Assembly: GCF_014084025.1 (NCBI RefSeq)
Contig: NZ_CP043682.1
Coordinates: forward strand, 525,582 to 589,581
Direction: 5' to 3'
Origin: Borrelia sp. A-FGy1
GTDB taxonomy: Bacteria; Spirochaetota; Spirochaetia; Borreliales; Borreliaceae
Length of the DNA stretch: 64,000 nucleotides
This document shows, piece after piece, positions 1 to 10,195 of the stretch. Position numbers and translations under genes: made by a program. Under the pieces are notes generated by a model, which searched no databases, was not told the origin of the DNA, and was given only the letters and a program-made list of their open reading frames with translations. Positions within the stretch are counted from its first letter, which is position 1, and each line of letters starts with the position of its first letter.

Positions 1-1
1 T

Positions 2-1315
2 TCTGAGAAACTAAGCACCTATAGGATTGATATTGAGAAAACAATAAGGGAGAGTTATGATTCTTTTTCCAATTCAATAAGACAGGATTATATTTCATTT
101 GAAAATGAAATTAGGAATAGTTTTAGTTACTCAGAAGAAGAAATTAGAGTTTTGAAAGATGGATTGAATATTCGTGTTAATCAGATGGAAGTTGAACTTA
201 AGAGTATGTATGAGAAGATGATTAAAGGAATAGAGGATGATGTTTCTCAGTTTAAGTTGAAGATATTGGATTATGATAGTGAGTTTGGTCATTTTCTTGA
301 TAAAGTTAAAAGTGATTTGATTTCATATAAGGCTGATTTGAGAGAGGAATTTGATAGCCATTATGCTACTATAAGTGTTCAAGTTGAAAAATACAAGAAG
401 CTTGAAGTTGAACTAGAGAAAAACAATGAGATTCTTAACGAAATTTATTCTTTCAAAGACAAATTGGAAAATTTATGGGGATCTTTAGCTGGTGAAATGG
501 GACTTGTTCAAAACTATAAGAAAGAATTTGAAAAAATTAATAAAGAAATTAATAATATTCAAAATCAGTCGTCAGATATTTTAGATATATTTAATGATTT
601 AAAGACTCACCAAGCAGCCTTTAAAGATATTAGAGAGGAGTTTAATCAATTTCTTGAGTTTTATGCTTCCTTTAAGGATAGGTATAAGAAATTTAGAGAA
701 ACTTATGATGAAATTCAGATTTATAAAACTAAGCTTAAGGAAATTAGAGATGAACAGAACCGTATCTTTGATAATTATGATAGGATTATTAATAAGGAGA
801 GTATATTAAAAACCACCATAGAATCTGTTGATAAAAATTTTGACTTAATAATTGAAATAGAGAATAGAATGCAGGTATTAGTTAAAGAGAGTTTAGAATT
901 TCAGGAAAGTCTTGGTGAATTAAAAGTTATTATAGAAGAACTAATGGTGAATAAGAATTTATCGCAAGAAGCTTTGGGTAATGCTCAGGCGCTTAAGGGA
1001 ATCCTAGTAGAGATTGAAAATAAATTAGAACACACTAGAAATATAAGAGAGAAGATTGCAAAATCAGAAACTAGATTAGAGAACTTAAATTTTGCTGCGG
1101 AAGAAAGAATAAAGACGCTCGGAATTCTCGTAAAAACAGAGTCTAAGTATAAAGATAATGTTGGTCTTAATAATGAAACAGTCAGAGATTCTGTTGTTAA
1201 GCTTATGAGGCAGGGTTGGAGTGCCTCAGAAATTTCAAGAGCTACTAAATTATCTGTTGGAGAGGTAGAGCTTATTTTGGAACTTGGAATTAGTAGTAAT
1301 AAAGGTGAAGATTAA
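2..1315 (+). CDS. C-terminal part of a giant coiled-coil protein (partial, 5' end outside window)
   Basis: The frame is open from base 2 with no stop, so the gene begins left of the window; a TTG at 152 is internal, not a start. The visible 437 residues are almost wholly heptad-like, rich in Glu, Lys, Asn and Ile, as in a long coiled coil. The last 42 residues (nt 1187-1312) form a compact helix-turn-helix-like tail with the pattern VVKLMRQGWSASEIS and GEVELIL, which resembles tails of other bacterial coiled-coil proteins. I recognise it as the end of the very large BB0512-type Borrelia protein, from memory. No catalytic motif is visible and the function is unknown; a structural role is a guess. 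It ends 11 bp before pheS and is probably cotranscribed with it. Confidence 0.85.
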   Translation, partial: SEKLSTYRIDIEKTIRESYDSFSNSIRQDYISFENEIRNSFSYSEEEIRVLKDGLNIRVNQMEVELKSMYEKMIKGIEDDVSQFKLKILDYDSEFGHFLDKVKSDLISYKADLREEFDSHYATISVQVEKYKKLEVELEKNNEILNEIYSFKDKLENLWGSLAGEMGLVQNYKKEFEKINKEINNIQNQSSDILDIFNDLKTHQAAFKDIREEFNQFLEFYASFKDRYKKFRETYDEIQIYKTKLKEIRDEQNRIFDNYDRIINKESILKTTIESVDKNFDLIIEIENRMQVLVKESLEFQESLGELKVIIEELMVNKNLSQEALGNAQALKGILVEIENKLEHTRNIREKIAKSETRLENLNFAAEERIKTLGILVKTESKYKDNVGLNNETVRDSVVKLMRQGWSASEISRATKLSVGEVELILELGISSNKGED

Positions 1316-1326
1316 AGGGTATTTTT

Positions 1327-2874
1327 GTGGATAATAGACAGAAGACAATAGTAAAAACATTGCATCCTCTCGAGATACAAGTAATTCTTAGATATAAAAA
1401 GGGTGATAAAATTTCTGCCTCAAGTCTTTCTAAAGATTTAGAGTATGATGAGGGAAAGGCAAATAAAATAATAGAGTGGCTTTCTTACAAGGGTATTATT
1501 AGTGAAGTTTTTAGAAAGGTTAATGTATTTTATCGTATGACTGATAAAGGATTTGATGCTTTAAAAAATGGTTTGGTTGAAGAAAAAATAATAAGTCTTA
1601 TATCTAGTAAAAAGGTTTTAATTACTGATTTGTCAAAAGAATTAGGAGTTGAAGTTAAAGATGTTGGGAGGGCATTTGGTAATTTAATTAAAGAGGAAGT
1701 ACTATCTTTAGGTCCAGATAAAGAAATTATTGGTGAGGATTTAGAGAAATATTCTGATTATAAAATAGTTAAAAAATTGCTTTCAAGAGCTCAAAATGGT
1801 GATCTTTTGAAAGATGATTTATCAAAAGATGAATTATTTGTTATTTCTGGTATTTCTAAGAGAAAAGGAGCTAGTGATACCTTATTTAAGGTGATAGAAA
1901 GATTGGATTTGAAATTTGAGTTCACTGATTTTGGAATAATGGTGAAGACAGAATATATAAAACATAATTTTCCAAAAGATCGAATTGGAAAACTAACACC
2001 TGAAATTTTAAAAAACAAGAGCTATGTTAATAGTATCTTTAGAGAATATAATATTAATGTTACGCCCAGTAAGACTTTTATTGGGCGGGCTAATCCTTAT
2101 ACTGAATATATTGCTAAGGTTAAGGATAGGCTTGTAAATCTTGGATTTGAAGAATTTGATGGCCCTTTGGTAGAGCCAGAATTTTTTAACAATGATGCTC
2201 TTTTTATGCCCCAATTTCATTCTGCGCGTGACGTAAGGGATGTTTATTATATTAGAGAACCAAATTCAATAAAATTCCTGCCAGAGCCTTATTTTTCTAA
2301 TGTTAAGTCTGCTCATGAAGATGGATTTGATACAGGATCAAGAGGATGGAGATATGATTTTAACGAAAGTATTTCAAAGAGGTTGGTATTAAGAACTCAT
2401 GGTACAGTTTTATCAGCAAAGAAATTAATGAATGCAAAAAATCCTGGTAAATATTTTGGAGTTGTTAGGTGTTTCAGGTATGATCAAGTTGATGCTACTC
2501 ATGGAGTCGATTTTTACCAAACAGAAGGGATTGTTATTGGAGATGATGTTAATATTAATACCCTGCTTGGTCTTCTTGAAATTTTTGCTAAAGAACTTGC
2601 TGGTGCTACTGAGATTAAATATGTTCCTGCTTATTTTCCATTTACAGAACCTTCCATTGAAGTTCATGTGAAGCACCCTATTCTTGGTTGGTTTGAGTTA
2701 GGTGGTAGTGGTATTTTTAGACCAGAGGTTACAAAACCATTTGGAGTTGATGCATCTGTTATTGCTTGGGGTATTGGTATTGATAGAATGGCTTTAATGC
2801 ATTTGGGTTTAGATGATATAAGAGAACTTTTTACTCATGATATTGGTAGTGCTGTTTTGAGACGGGGAAGGTAA
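1327..2874 (+). CDS. pheS: Phenylalanyl-tRNA synthetase alpha subunit, archaeal/eukaryal type
   Basis: This is the catalytic subunit that charges tRNA-Phe, acting in the cytoplasm as an alpha2-beta2 enzyme. The 515-residue length, longer than the usual bacterial form (about 340), and the N-terminal winged-helix-like region mark the archaeal/eukaryal type that spirochaetes carry. Class II motifs are visible: motif 2 around VVRCFRYDQVDATHGVDF, the LGWFELGGSGIFRPEV segment, and motif 3 GIGIDRMAL near the C-terminus. The start is GTG at 1327 with an AAAGGG ribosome site just upstream. Its stop codon abuts the ATG of pheT, so the two are translationally coupled. Confidence 0.97.
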   Translation: MDNRQKTIVKTLHPLEIQVILRYKKGDKISASSLSKDLEYDEGKANKIIEWLSYKGIISEVFRKVNVFYRMTDKGFDALKNGLVEEKIISLISSKKVLITDLSKELGVEVKDVGRAFGNLIKEEVLSLGPDKEIIGEDLEKYSDYKIVKKLLSRAQNGDLLKDDLSKDELFVISGISKRKGASDTLFKVIERLDLKFEFTDFGIMVKTEYIKHNFPKDRIGKLTPEILKNKSYVNSIFREYNINVTPSKTFIGRANPYTEYIAKVKDRLVNLGFEEFDGPLVEPEFFNNDALFMPQFHSARDVRDVYYIREPNSIKFLPEPYFSNVKSAHEDGFDTGSRGWRYDFNESISKRLVLRTHGTVLSAKKLMNAKNPGKYFGVVRCFRYDQVDATHGVDFYQTEGIVIGDDVNINTLLGLLEIFAKELAGATEIKYVPAYFPFTEPSIEVHVKHPILGWFELGGSGIFRPEVTKPFGVDASVIAWGIGIDRMALMHLGLDDIRELFTHDIGSAVLRRGR

Positions 2875-4617
2875 ATGCCAAAGGTTGAATTATATAAAAG
2901 TATTTTATTCAAAAAAATAGGAAAGAATTTAACGGATTCTGAGCTTGAATCTGTACTTGAAATAGCTAAAGCTGAAGTTGATAAATTTCATGAAGCAAAT
3001 GATAAGATAAAAATTGAGTTTAATGATACAAATAGACCAGATTTATGGTCTTGTGTAGGGCTTGCACGTCAAATTAAGACGTATCTTTTTGATAGTTTGC
3101 CTTTTTTTGAATTTTTCTCTAAAGCAGGTGATTTAAAAAAGTCCTATGGTGAGATTAAGGTTTATCCTGAAATGATGTCTAGCAGCAGGCCTTTTGTTTT
3201 TGGATTTTTAGCAAAAGGAATAATTTGTGATGAAAGAATGCTTGATACTTTAATTCAGTTGCAAGAAAAACTTTGTCAAAATTATGGACAAAAACGTAGA
3301 AGAGTTGCAATGGGAATGTATTCGGCAAGGTTTATTGATTTTCCAATAAGTTATATTGCCTGTGACTATAATTATAAGTTTATTCCTTTAGGTATGGAAA
3401 GCAAGATGTCTATTTTGGAAATCAATAAAAAGCATCCTAAGGGAATAGAATATTCATCAATTCTTGAATATTGGGATAGATATCCCTTATTAGTAGATAA
3501 TAAGGGGCAAACCCTATCTTATCCCCCAATAATCAATTCTAATGATGTTGGGGCTTTAAAGGTGGGTGATACTGATTTATTTATTGAGGTTACAGGGGTA
3601 AATATTGAGGCTACTTTGTTATCTTTGTCAGTTGTTGCTTGTGATTTACATGATATGGATTTTAAGATTTTCCCAGTGAGGACAATTTTTCCTAAGGAAA
3701 CTTTACTTGGTAAAGAAATAGTTTGTCCTTTCTATTTCCAAGACAATCTGGAAATTAGTGTTGATAATGTTAATAGAATGCTTGGTAGTAAATTAACAGC
3801 AGATGAGATGTGTCTTGACTTGAAAAAAATAGGGGTATCTGCATTTGCTTATTCTTCTAAAACAGGTGATTCTAAATATAAAGACAAAATTCGCATCGAA
3901 CCTCCTGTTTACAGGAATGATTTTCTTCATGAAGTTGATGCTGTTGAAGAAATAATGATAGCAAGGGGATTGGATAATTTTAAACCAGAGCTTCCTAAAA
4001 GGTTTACCGTAGGTAGACTTACTCAGATAGAAGAATTTTCAAGAAAGATTAGGTCTTTAATGATTGGAATGGGGTTTCAGGAAATGATTTATAACTATCT
4101 AGGATCTAGAAAGGATCTTATTGAAAATTTAAATAATTATAATATGGAAGAATTCTTTTTAAGTATTGATAATCCAATGACAGAAAAATATGAGTATATT
4201 AGGGGCTCTATAGTCTCTGATTTGCTTAAATCTGAAAGTATTAGTTCTAATTTTCCTTATCCACATAAGATTTTTGAAATTGGCAAGGTAGCTTTAAGAG
4301 AACCAAGTAGTCCTGAGGGTTCTGTAACGTGTGATAATTTGGCTTTTCTGATGGCAGATAAAGATTTTACATTTAATGAGATTAATTCTTTAGTTTCGTC
4401 GCTCTTTTATTATTTAAATATTGAATATAGGCTAATAGAATCTAAAGAAATACGTTATATAGAAGGAAGAAGAGCTGAAATTTTAGTAAATGACTTTTGT
4501 GTTGGAAATTTTGGCGAAGTATCACCTTATGTTTTAAGTAATTTTGGAATTTATATCCCATGTTCTGTATTAGAGATTAATCTTGGCTTTCTTTTAAAAG
4601 CGTCCCAAATATTTTAG
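2875..4617 (+). CDS. pheT: Phenylalanyl-tRNA synthetase beta subunit, archaeal/eukaryal type
   Basis: Beta subunit of PheRS, partner of the preceding gene. The 580-residue size matches the archaeal-type beta chain and is much shorter than the standard bacterial one (about 800), lacking the N-terminal tRNA-binding domain. The hallmark EFNDTNRPDLWS segment near residue 45 and a B5-like region (EISVDNVNRMLG, near residue 300) are present. The ATG directly follows the pheS stop with no gap, which suggests coupling and equal stoichiometry. An AT-rich gap of 82 bp separates it from trxB, so trxB may share the transcript or have its own promoter. Confidence 0.97.
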   Translation: MPKVELYKSILFKKIGKNLTDSELESVLEIAKAEVDKFHEANDKIKIEFNDTNRPDLWSCVGLARQIKTYLFDSLPFFEFFSKAGDLKKSYGEIKVYPEMMSSSRPFVFGFLAKGIICDERMLDTLIQLQEKLCQNYGQKRRRVAMGMYSARFIDFPISYIACDYNYKFIPLGMESKMSILEINKKHPKGIEYSSILEYWDRYPLLVDNKGQTLSYPPIINSNDVGALKVGDTDLFIEVTGVNIEATLLSLSVVACDLHDMDFKIFPVRTIFPKETLLGKEIVCPFYFQDNLEISVDNVNRMLGSKLTADEMCLDLKKIGVSAFAYSSKTGDSKYKDKIRIEPPVYRNDFLHEVDAVEEIMIARGLDNFKPELPKRFTVGRLTQIEEFSRKIRSLMIGMGFQEMIYNYLGSRKDLIENLNNYNMEEFFLSIDNPMTEKYEYIRGSIVSDLLKSESISSNFPYPHKIFEIGKVALREPSSPEGSVTCDNLAFLMADKDFTFNEINSLVSSLFYYLNIEYRLIESKEIRYIEGRRAEILVNDFCVGNFGEVSPYVLSNFGIYIPCSVLEINLGFLLKASQIF

Positions 4618-4699
4618 TATACTATATGATAAATTTGTTTTATAGTAATTAATTTTAGTAGTGTATTTGCAAAAAGGTTAGAGAGAGGCTGAAATATTT

Positions 4700-5680
4700 A
4701 TGTTAGAGTTTGAAACACTTGATTTAAAAAGGCGTACTGGTAAAAATAATGTAAGAAAAGAAATAAATTCTATTGAAGATGTAATAATTGTAGGCTCAGG
4801 CCCTGCAGGGCTTACAGCTGGAATTTATACTGTTATGAGTGGATATAAAACGGTTGTCTTAGAAGGTCCAGAACCTGGAGGACAGCTTACAACAACTACA
4901 GAGGTATATAATTATCCAGGATTTAAGAATGGTATAAATGGAAGAGAACTGATGTTGAATATGAATAAGCAGGTAGTTAATTTAGGGGCTACTACTTATC
5001 CTGAAACTGTAAGATTTATAGAAAAGAAAGATAATATTTTTTGTCTATTTACTGATAATTATGTTTATAAGAGTAAAACTGTTATTATTGCAGTAGGAGC
5101 ATCACCTAAGAGACTTGATACGCTCAAAAATGCAGATTTGTTTTGGAATAGGGGTATTTCTGCTTGTGCAATTTGTGATGGACATCTTTTTAGAGGGAAA
5201 AATGTTGCAGTAATTGGAGGAGGCAATACATCAATTTCAGAAGCTATTTATTTGAGTAAATTGGTATCAAAAGTATATGTTATTGTAAGAAAGGATTATT
5301 TGAAGGCTATTTATATGTTAAAGAAGAATGTTGAAAAAATATCTAATATTGAGATTTTGTATAACTGTGAAGCTATTGAAGTTAAGGGAGATAATTCTGT
5401 ATCTGGAATACAAATTTTGAATAATAAAAATAATTTTACTTTTGTATTAAGTGTATGTGGTATATTTATTGCTGTTGGATATAAGCCAAACACAGAGTTT
5501 TTAAAGGGATTTTTAGAGCTTGATGAGGATGGATATATTGTAACTCAAGATCGTGTTAAGACAAGTGTTGATGGAGTATTTTCATGTGGAGATGCTAACA
5601 ATAAGCTCTATGCACAGGCCATTACAGCAGCAGCTGAAGGGTTTATAGCTTCTGTTGAAATGAGAAATTTTTTAGGTTAA
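4700..5680 (+). CDS. trxB: Thioredoxin reductase
   Basis: Cytoplasmic flavoprotein that reduces thioredoxin. The FAD motif GSGPAG (near residue 32), redox-active CAICDG (near residue 155) and second Rossmann motif GGGNTS (near residue 175) are in the standard order, and a C-terminal FSCGDANNKLYAQAITAAAEG closes the FAD site. Length is 326, slightly over the usual 310-320 because of an N-terminal extension of about 20 residues. The segment after the second Rossmann motif reads VIVRKDYLKA where most TrxB proteins have an HRRxxFRA motif that contacts the NADPH 2'-phosphate, so nucleotide preference may differ. The start ATG has GAGAGGCTG upstream. Confidence 0.95.
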   Translation: MLEFETLDLKRRTGKNNVRKEINSIEDVIIVGSGPAGLTAGIYTVMSGYKTVVLEGPEPGGQLTTTTEVYNYPGFKNGINGRELMLNMNKQVVNLGATTYPETVRFIEKKDNIFCLFTDNYVYKSKTVIIAVGASPKRLDTLKNADLFWNRGISACAICDGHLFRGKNVAVIGGGNTSISEAIYLSKLVSKVYVIVRKDYLKAIYMLKKNVEKISNIEILYNCEAIEVKGDNSVSGIQILNNKNNFTFVLSVCGIFIAVGYKPNTEFLKGFLELDEDGYIVTQDRVKTSVDGVFSCGDANNKLYAQAITAAAEGFIASVEMRNFLG

Positions 5681-6430
5681 TTATGAAATTTATACCATTG
5701 GTTATTTGCTTGAATTAAAATAAAATTGTTTTTGGATGTTATGATATGTGGATAGGTACTATATCATTTGTATGGCTTTATAATCTTTGATTTTTGTGTG
5801 TATTAGGTATGCACATAACCACAGTATTCTTTGTTTTCTAAATTAGTTTTAAATCTTTATTTCCTTATATAGTGTATTAGTTTTTATTTTAGTTTTTCTA
5901 AAAATTAAAAAAAGGAGGGGGGGGGGATAGAGGTTAAGATATAAGATTTTAATAATGACGATATTCTATATGCAACCTAGAAGTATTTTTAATCTTTTAT
6001 GTTATGATTTTACTCTTTTTTTTATTCTTATATTTAGAGCTTTTAACATTTTTATATTTTGTTTCTATTTTAGTTGTATCTTTACTTGATATTTATCATT
6101 ATCATTTTTAATATATATATTTTATTTGCTTTATTCTACATTTTAATTGGATATTCAAGTAAAGGAAGATACATAGGTTCTTTTACATTTTTATTTTATT
6201 TGGAGAATTGATATTGAAAATTTGAAGCATGTTTTTGGCTTATTTTAATTGGAACTTTTTATACTTTATTTCAATTTTTTGTTGTGGTATTTTATAGTAT
6301 TGGTAATTCTTCTGAAGTACATTTTTTGTGTTATTCTTAGCTCCTATTTTTAAATACTTCTTAATATTTATATTAGGTGTTAGTTTTATTTAAAGATATT
6401 ATTGTTATTTATTTTATATTCGATAACTAT
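5681..6430. other. 750-bp gene-free interval containing a G10 tract
   Basis: No convincing gene lies between trxB and rlmB, which converge here. The DNA is T-rich on the plus strand and carries a run of ten G at 5917-5926, preceded by AAAGGA. Short open stretches on the plus strand encode hydrophobic fragments. One is about 52 codons just after the G run (from about 5931), another has FALFYILIGYSSKGRYIGSF near 6128. This could be the residue of a decayed membrane protein, but no family is recognisable. The second fragment faintly recalls an RDD-type membrane domain, which I do not rely on. Confidence 0.5.
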
Positions 6431-7165
6431 CTAAAGTAAGTTAAGTTGCCTTTTGATTTCAAATATTAAAATTCCTGTTGAGACAGATACATTTAGTGAA
6501 TCTATTTTTCCACTAGTTGGAATTTTAACTAAAAAGTCAGAATTTTCTTTAATAAGCTTGTGAATTCCTTTACTTTCATTTCCCATAATTAATGCAATTT
6601 TAGTATCATTTATTTTAATTTTATTTATTGTTTTTCCTTTAGTATCACTGGCATATATCCAAAATCCGCTTTTTTTTAAAATTTTTATTGCATTATTTAG
6701 GTTAGGAATTGATATTTTATTGACATATTGACTTGCTCCAGAACTAATGCGTAATACGGTTGAGTTGTCTTTAGCACTTCGTCTTTGGCTAAGAATAACA
6801 AGATCAATGCTAAATTGTTCTGATGTCCTGAGAATTGCTCCAAGGTTTTGAGGATCTTCGATTCCATCTAATATTAGTATAAATATATTATTTTTTTGTT
6901 GAAATTCTTTTAAAAATTTTTCTAAACTTTTATTGCCAGTTTTTATATTTTTGGGTTTTAAATTTTTTAGTCTTAAGGCAAATCCTCTGTGATTATTGTT
7001 TCTAATTATTTTTGTGATATCTTTAACTTTTATTACCTTTATGTTGTGTCTCTTAGCTAATTCTTCAATGTTTTTTATTTTTGGACTTGTCTTTGATATA
7101 TATAATTCAAGCCCTTTATTGTTTTTTATACTTTCAATGATGGAATTAGCATGTGTAATATACAT
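6431..7165 (-). CDS. rlmB: RlmB-like 23S rRNA 2'-O-methyltransferase (SpoU/TrmH family)
   Basis: SAM-dependent 2'-O-ribose methyltransferase of the SPOUT fold, probably acting on G2251 of 23S rRNA. The C-terminal two thirds carry the family motifs: LDGIEDPQNLGAILRTSEQF, then IALIMGNESKGI, then a knot loop SLNVSVSTGILIFE. The N-terminal part is the short substrate-binding domain. Length 244 is normal for the family. It lies 7 bp after dnaJ on the same strand and so is probably the last gene of the grpE-dnaK-dnaJ operon. The exact target base is inferred from family membership. Confidence 0.88.
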   Translation of the reverse strand: MYITHANSIIESIKNNKGLELYISKTSPKIKNIEELAKRHNIKVIKVKDITKIIRNNNHRGFALRLKNLKPKNIKTGNKSLEKFLKEFQQKNNIFILILDGIEDPQNLGAILRTSEQFSIDLVILSQRRSAKDNSTVLRISSGASQYVNKISIPNLNNAIKILKKSGFWIYASDTKGKTINKIKINDTKIALIMGNESKGIHKLIKENSDFLVKIPTSGKIDSLNVSVSTGILIFEIKRQLNLL

Positions 7166-7172
7166 ATTAATA

Positions 7173-8273
7173 TTAAATTTTACTTAAGCTTACCTCATCA
7201 AAGTCTTTAATTTCTTGGCTTAAGGCTTCCAGTAAATTAATAGCGTTATAACTTAGATTTCTAGGAATTTTTATTTTAGTCACTAGAATTAGATTTCCAA
7301 ATTTTTCTGTTTGTAATATCGGCATGCCTGCATTCTTAATAATAATTTGTTCATCATTTTCTGTGCCCTTTGGAATTTTAATTGTGATCTTTTTTTCAGA
7401 TATTGTTTTTATTTTTACTTCTTTACCAAGAAGTGCTTGAGTAAAGCTTATTGGAAGAGCTGCATATAGATCTTTTCCATTTCTTTTAAAAATTCTGTGA
7501 GGTTTTATTAAAACTCTTACATAAAGATCTCCATATTTTTGATTGTCAGGATTTATACTTCCTTTTTCTCTCATTTTGATTTGTTGTGAGTCATCAATTC
7601 CTGGTGGAATATTGAGAGTAATTGTTTCTTGACTTGTAAAACTTCCTTTTCCTTTGCATGACCTGCATGGGTTTGATATTATTTTTCCTTTTCCATGGCA
7701 TTTTGGGCATGTTGTTGTTACCCTAAAAAATCCCCCTCCTTGCATTACTCGACCGCTGCCATTACACATATTGCACATTGAAGGACTTGTTCCTTTTTCA
7801 GATTTTTTCCCAAAGCATGATTCACATAGTTTTTCTCTTGTGATATTAATATTATTTTTGTATCCAAAATAAGCATCTTCAAGTGATATTTCTATTTGAT
7901 ATGGTATATCTTTGCCTTTTGTACTTTGCCTGTTATTTTCTTTCCCGCGTCCTCCAGTGAAGAATGAATCAAAAATATCTCCAAAATCTTCAAAAATGTC
8001 TGAAAATCCTCCAAATCCACTGGAAAAACCACTAAACCCAGATCCTCCACTTTCAAAAGCTGTATGCCCAAATCTATCATATTGAGCACGCTTATTGTCA
8101 TCTCCTAGAACTTCGTAAGCTTCTGTAGCTTCTTTAAAGAGAGTTTCTGCTTCTTTATTGCCCTGATTTTTGTCAGGATGATATTTGATTGCTATTTTTC
8201 TATATGCTTTCTTGATTTCATCTTTTGAGGCTCCTTTTGAGAGCCCCAAAATTTTATAATAATCCCTTTTCAC
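7173..8273 (-). CDS. dnaJ: Chaperone protein DnaJ (Hsp40)
   Basis: J-protein that delivers substrates to DnaK and stimulates its ATPase. The J domain (residues 1-70) has the HPD tripeptide in KYHPDKN, followed by a Gly/Phe-rich linker (about 75-115). A zinc domain follows with CxxC pairs [22 protein letters not shown] and CRSCKGKG, then the two beta-rich substrate domains. The first zinc repeat is degenerate after its two Cys. Length 366 is typical. Its ATG overlaps the end of dnaK by 4 bp, showing translational coupling inside the heat-shock operon. Confidence 0.97.
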   Translation of the reverse strand: MKRDYYKILGLSKGASKDEIKKAYRKIAIKYHPDKNQGNKEAETLFKEATEAYEVLGDDNKRAQYDRFGHTAFESGGSGFSGFSSGFGGFSDIFEDFGDIFDSFFTGGRGKENNRQSTKGKDIPYQIEISLEDAYFGYKNNINITREKLCESCFGKKSEKGTSPSMCNMCNGSGRVMQGGGFFRVTTTCPKCHGKGKIISNPCRSCKGKGSFTSQETITLNIPPGIDDSQQIKMREKGSINPDNQKYGDLYVRVLIKPHRIFKRNGKDLYAALPISFTQALLGKEVKIKTISEKKITIKIPKGTENDEQIIIKNAGMPILQTEKFGNLILVTKIKIPRNLSYNAINLLEALSQEIKDFDEVSLSKI

Positions 8274-10171
8274 TGCCCCTTATCCTCATCAACAACTTCG
8301 TAATCAGCTTCTTTGCTTTCACTACCTGTATTGTTTTGAGTATTTCCTTGATTTTCTGCATTGGCTTGAGCATCTTTATACATTACCTCAGCTATTTTAT
8401 AAGAAGCTTGTTGAAGTTCTTCTGTTTTTGATTTGATTAAAGATACTTCAGACCCTTCTAGAGCGTCTTTAAGTTCCTTAATTTTATTTTCAATAGCTTG
8501 TTTGTCTTGACTTGTAATTTTGTCTCCATGTTCTTTAAGAGATTTTTCTGTTTGATAAATTAAAGAATTCCCTGTATTTTTAGCTTCGATACCTTCTTTT
8601 AACTTTTTATCTTCCTCGGCATGAGCTTCAGCGTCTTTTACCATTCTTTCAATCTCATCTTCAGATAGTCCTGATGATGATTCAATTCGAATCTTTTGTT
8701 CTTTTCCAGTTCCCATATCTTTAGCAGAAACGTGTACTATTCCATTAGCATCAATGTCAAAGCTAACTTCAATTTGTGGAATCCCTCTTGGTGCTGATGG
8801 TATACCGTCAAGAATGAAATTACCGAGTATTCTGTTTTGGGCTGCCATTTCACGCTCACCCTGTAGAACTTTAATATCTACAGAAGTTTGGTTGTCAGCT
8901 GCTGTTGAGAAGACTTGACTTTTTTTTGTAGGAATTGTAGTATTCCTTTCAATTAATTTTGTCATGACTCCACCTAGAGTTTCAATACCTAGAGAAAGAG
9001 GTGTTACATCAAGCAATACCATATCTTTAGTTTCACCTGTCAAGATTCCACCTTGAATTGCAGCTCCTATTGCAACAGCTTCGTCAGGGTTTACACCCTT
9101 GTTTGGTTCTTGTCCAAATATTTCTTTTACAATTTTTTGAATAGCTGGTATCCTTGTAGACCCTCCAACTAGTATTACCTCATTTATATCAGAGGATTTA
9201 AGACCAGCATCTTTAATAGCTTTAAGGCATGGTTCCTTTGTTTTTTGTACTAAGTGATCTACCATCTGTTCGAATTTTGCTCTTGTTAAAGTGTATTGTA
9301 AGTGTTTAGGTCCATTTGAATCTGCTGTAATGAATGGAAGATTGATTGATGCTTCTTGAGCACCAGAAAGTTCGATTTTTGCCTTTTCAGATGCTTCTTT
9401 AAGTCTTTGAAGTGCCATTTTATCATTTGAAAGATCAATAGCACTATCCTTTTTAAATTCATTAATTAAATGTTTAATTATTTCATCGTCAAAGTTATCA
9501 CCACCGAGATGTGTATCACCATTCGTTGATTTAACTTCAAAAACACCATCTCCAAGCTCAAGTATTGAGATATCAAAAGTTCCCCCACCAAGGTCATAAA
9601 CAGCAACTATTTCTTCATGCTTTTTCTCAATTCCATAAGCAAGAGCTGCAGCCGTAGGTTCATTTACAATTCTTTTAACATCAAGACCTGCAATCTTGCC
9701 TGCATCTTTTGTTGCTTGTCTTTGTGCATCGTTAAAATAAGCAGGAACAGTAATTACAGCTTCAGTTACGGTTTCTCCTAAATAAGCCTCGGCTGTTTCT
9801 TTCATTTTTGTAAGAGTTGCGGCTGATATTTCTGGAGGTGACATTTGTTTCTTTATGTTAGAAATGTTTACACGAGCATCTCCATTTTTACCCTTTTCTA
9901 CTTTATAAGGAACCATCTTGATTTCACTTGCAACTTCTTCAAACCTTCTACCCATAAATCTTTTTATTGAATATATTGTATTTTCAGGATTTGTAACCAT
10001 TTGGTTCTTTGCAACCTGTCCTACAAGTCTCTCACCTTTGTTTGTATAGGCTACGATTGATGGCGTGGTTCTTCCTCCTTCTGAATTTTGTATTACAACA
10101 GGCTTTCCATGCTCCATTATAGCTACACATGAATTTGTTGTTCCTAGGTCAATTCCTATTATTTTTCCCAT
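8270..10171 (-). CDS. dnaK: Chaperone protein DnaK (Hsp70)
   Basis: ATP-dependent Hsp70 chaperone. Visible motifs are the N-terminal phosphate loop [10 protein letters not shown], the second phosphate motif [11 protein letters not shown] near residue 195, the adenosine motif [11 protein letters not shown] near 340, the linker [13 protein letters not shown] near 385, and the EVVD-type acidic C-terminus ([10 protein letters not shown]). Length 633 is standard. The sequence is very close to what I remember of B. burgdorferi DnaK, which supports the genus. It sits between grpE (24 bp upstream) and dnaJ, with an AGGAGGT-type ribosome site. Confidence 0.98.
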   Translation of the reverse strand: MGKIIGIDLGTTNSCVAIMEHGKPVVIQNSEGGRTTPSIVAYTNKGERLVGQVAKNQMVTNPENTIYSIKRFMGRRFEEVASEIKMVPYKVEKGKNGDARVNISNIKKQMSPPEISAATLTKMKETAEAYLGETVTEAVITVPAYFNDAQRQATKDAGKIAGLDVKRIVNEPTAAALAYGIEKKHEEIVAVYDLGGGTFDISILELGDGVFEVKSTNGDTHLGGDNFDDEIIKHLINEFKKDSAIDLSNDKMALQRLKEASEKAKIELSGAQEASINLPFITADSNGPKHLQYTLTRAKFEQMVDHLVQKTKEPCLKAIKDAGLKSSDINEVILVGGSTRIPAIQKIVKEIFGQEPNKGVNPDEAVAIGAAIQGGILTGETKDMVLLDVTPLSLGIETLGGVMTKLIERNTTIPTKKSQVFSTAADNQTSVDIKVLQGEREMAAQNRILGNFILDGIPSAPRGIPQIEVSFDIDANGIVHVSAKDMGTGKEQKIRIESSSGLSEDEIERMVKDAEAHAEEDKKLKEGIEAKNTGNSLIYQTEKSLKEHGDKITSQDKQAIENKIKELKDALEGSEVSLIKSKTEELQQASYKIAEVMYKDAQANAENQGNTQNNTGSESKEADYEVVDEDKGQ

Positions 10172-10195
10172 ATATAACCTCCTTTTATTTTTATG

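Noticed and set aside
152-160. TTG at 152 as the start of the first gene
   Set aside because: The same frame is open to the left edge with identical coiled-coil composition, so the gene starts outside the window.
2432-2671. 79-codon ORF inside pheS
   Set aside because: Out-of-frame shadow of an unmistakable pheS frame.
4618-4650. Possible terminator after pheT (TACTATA / TATAGTA)
   Set aside because: Only seven A-T pairs around a long loop; too weak to call.
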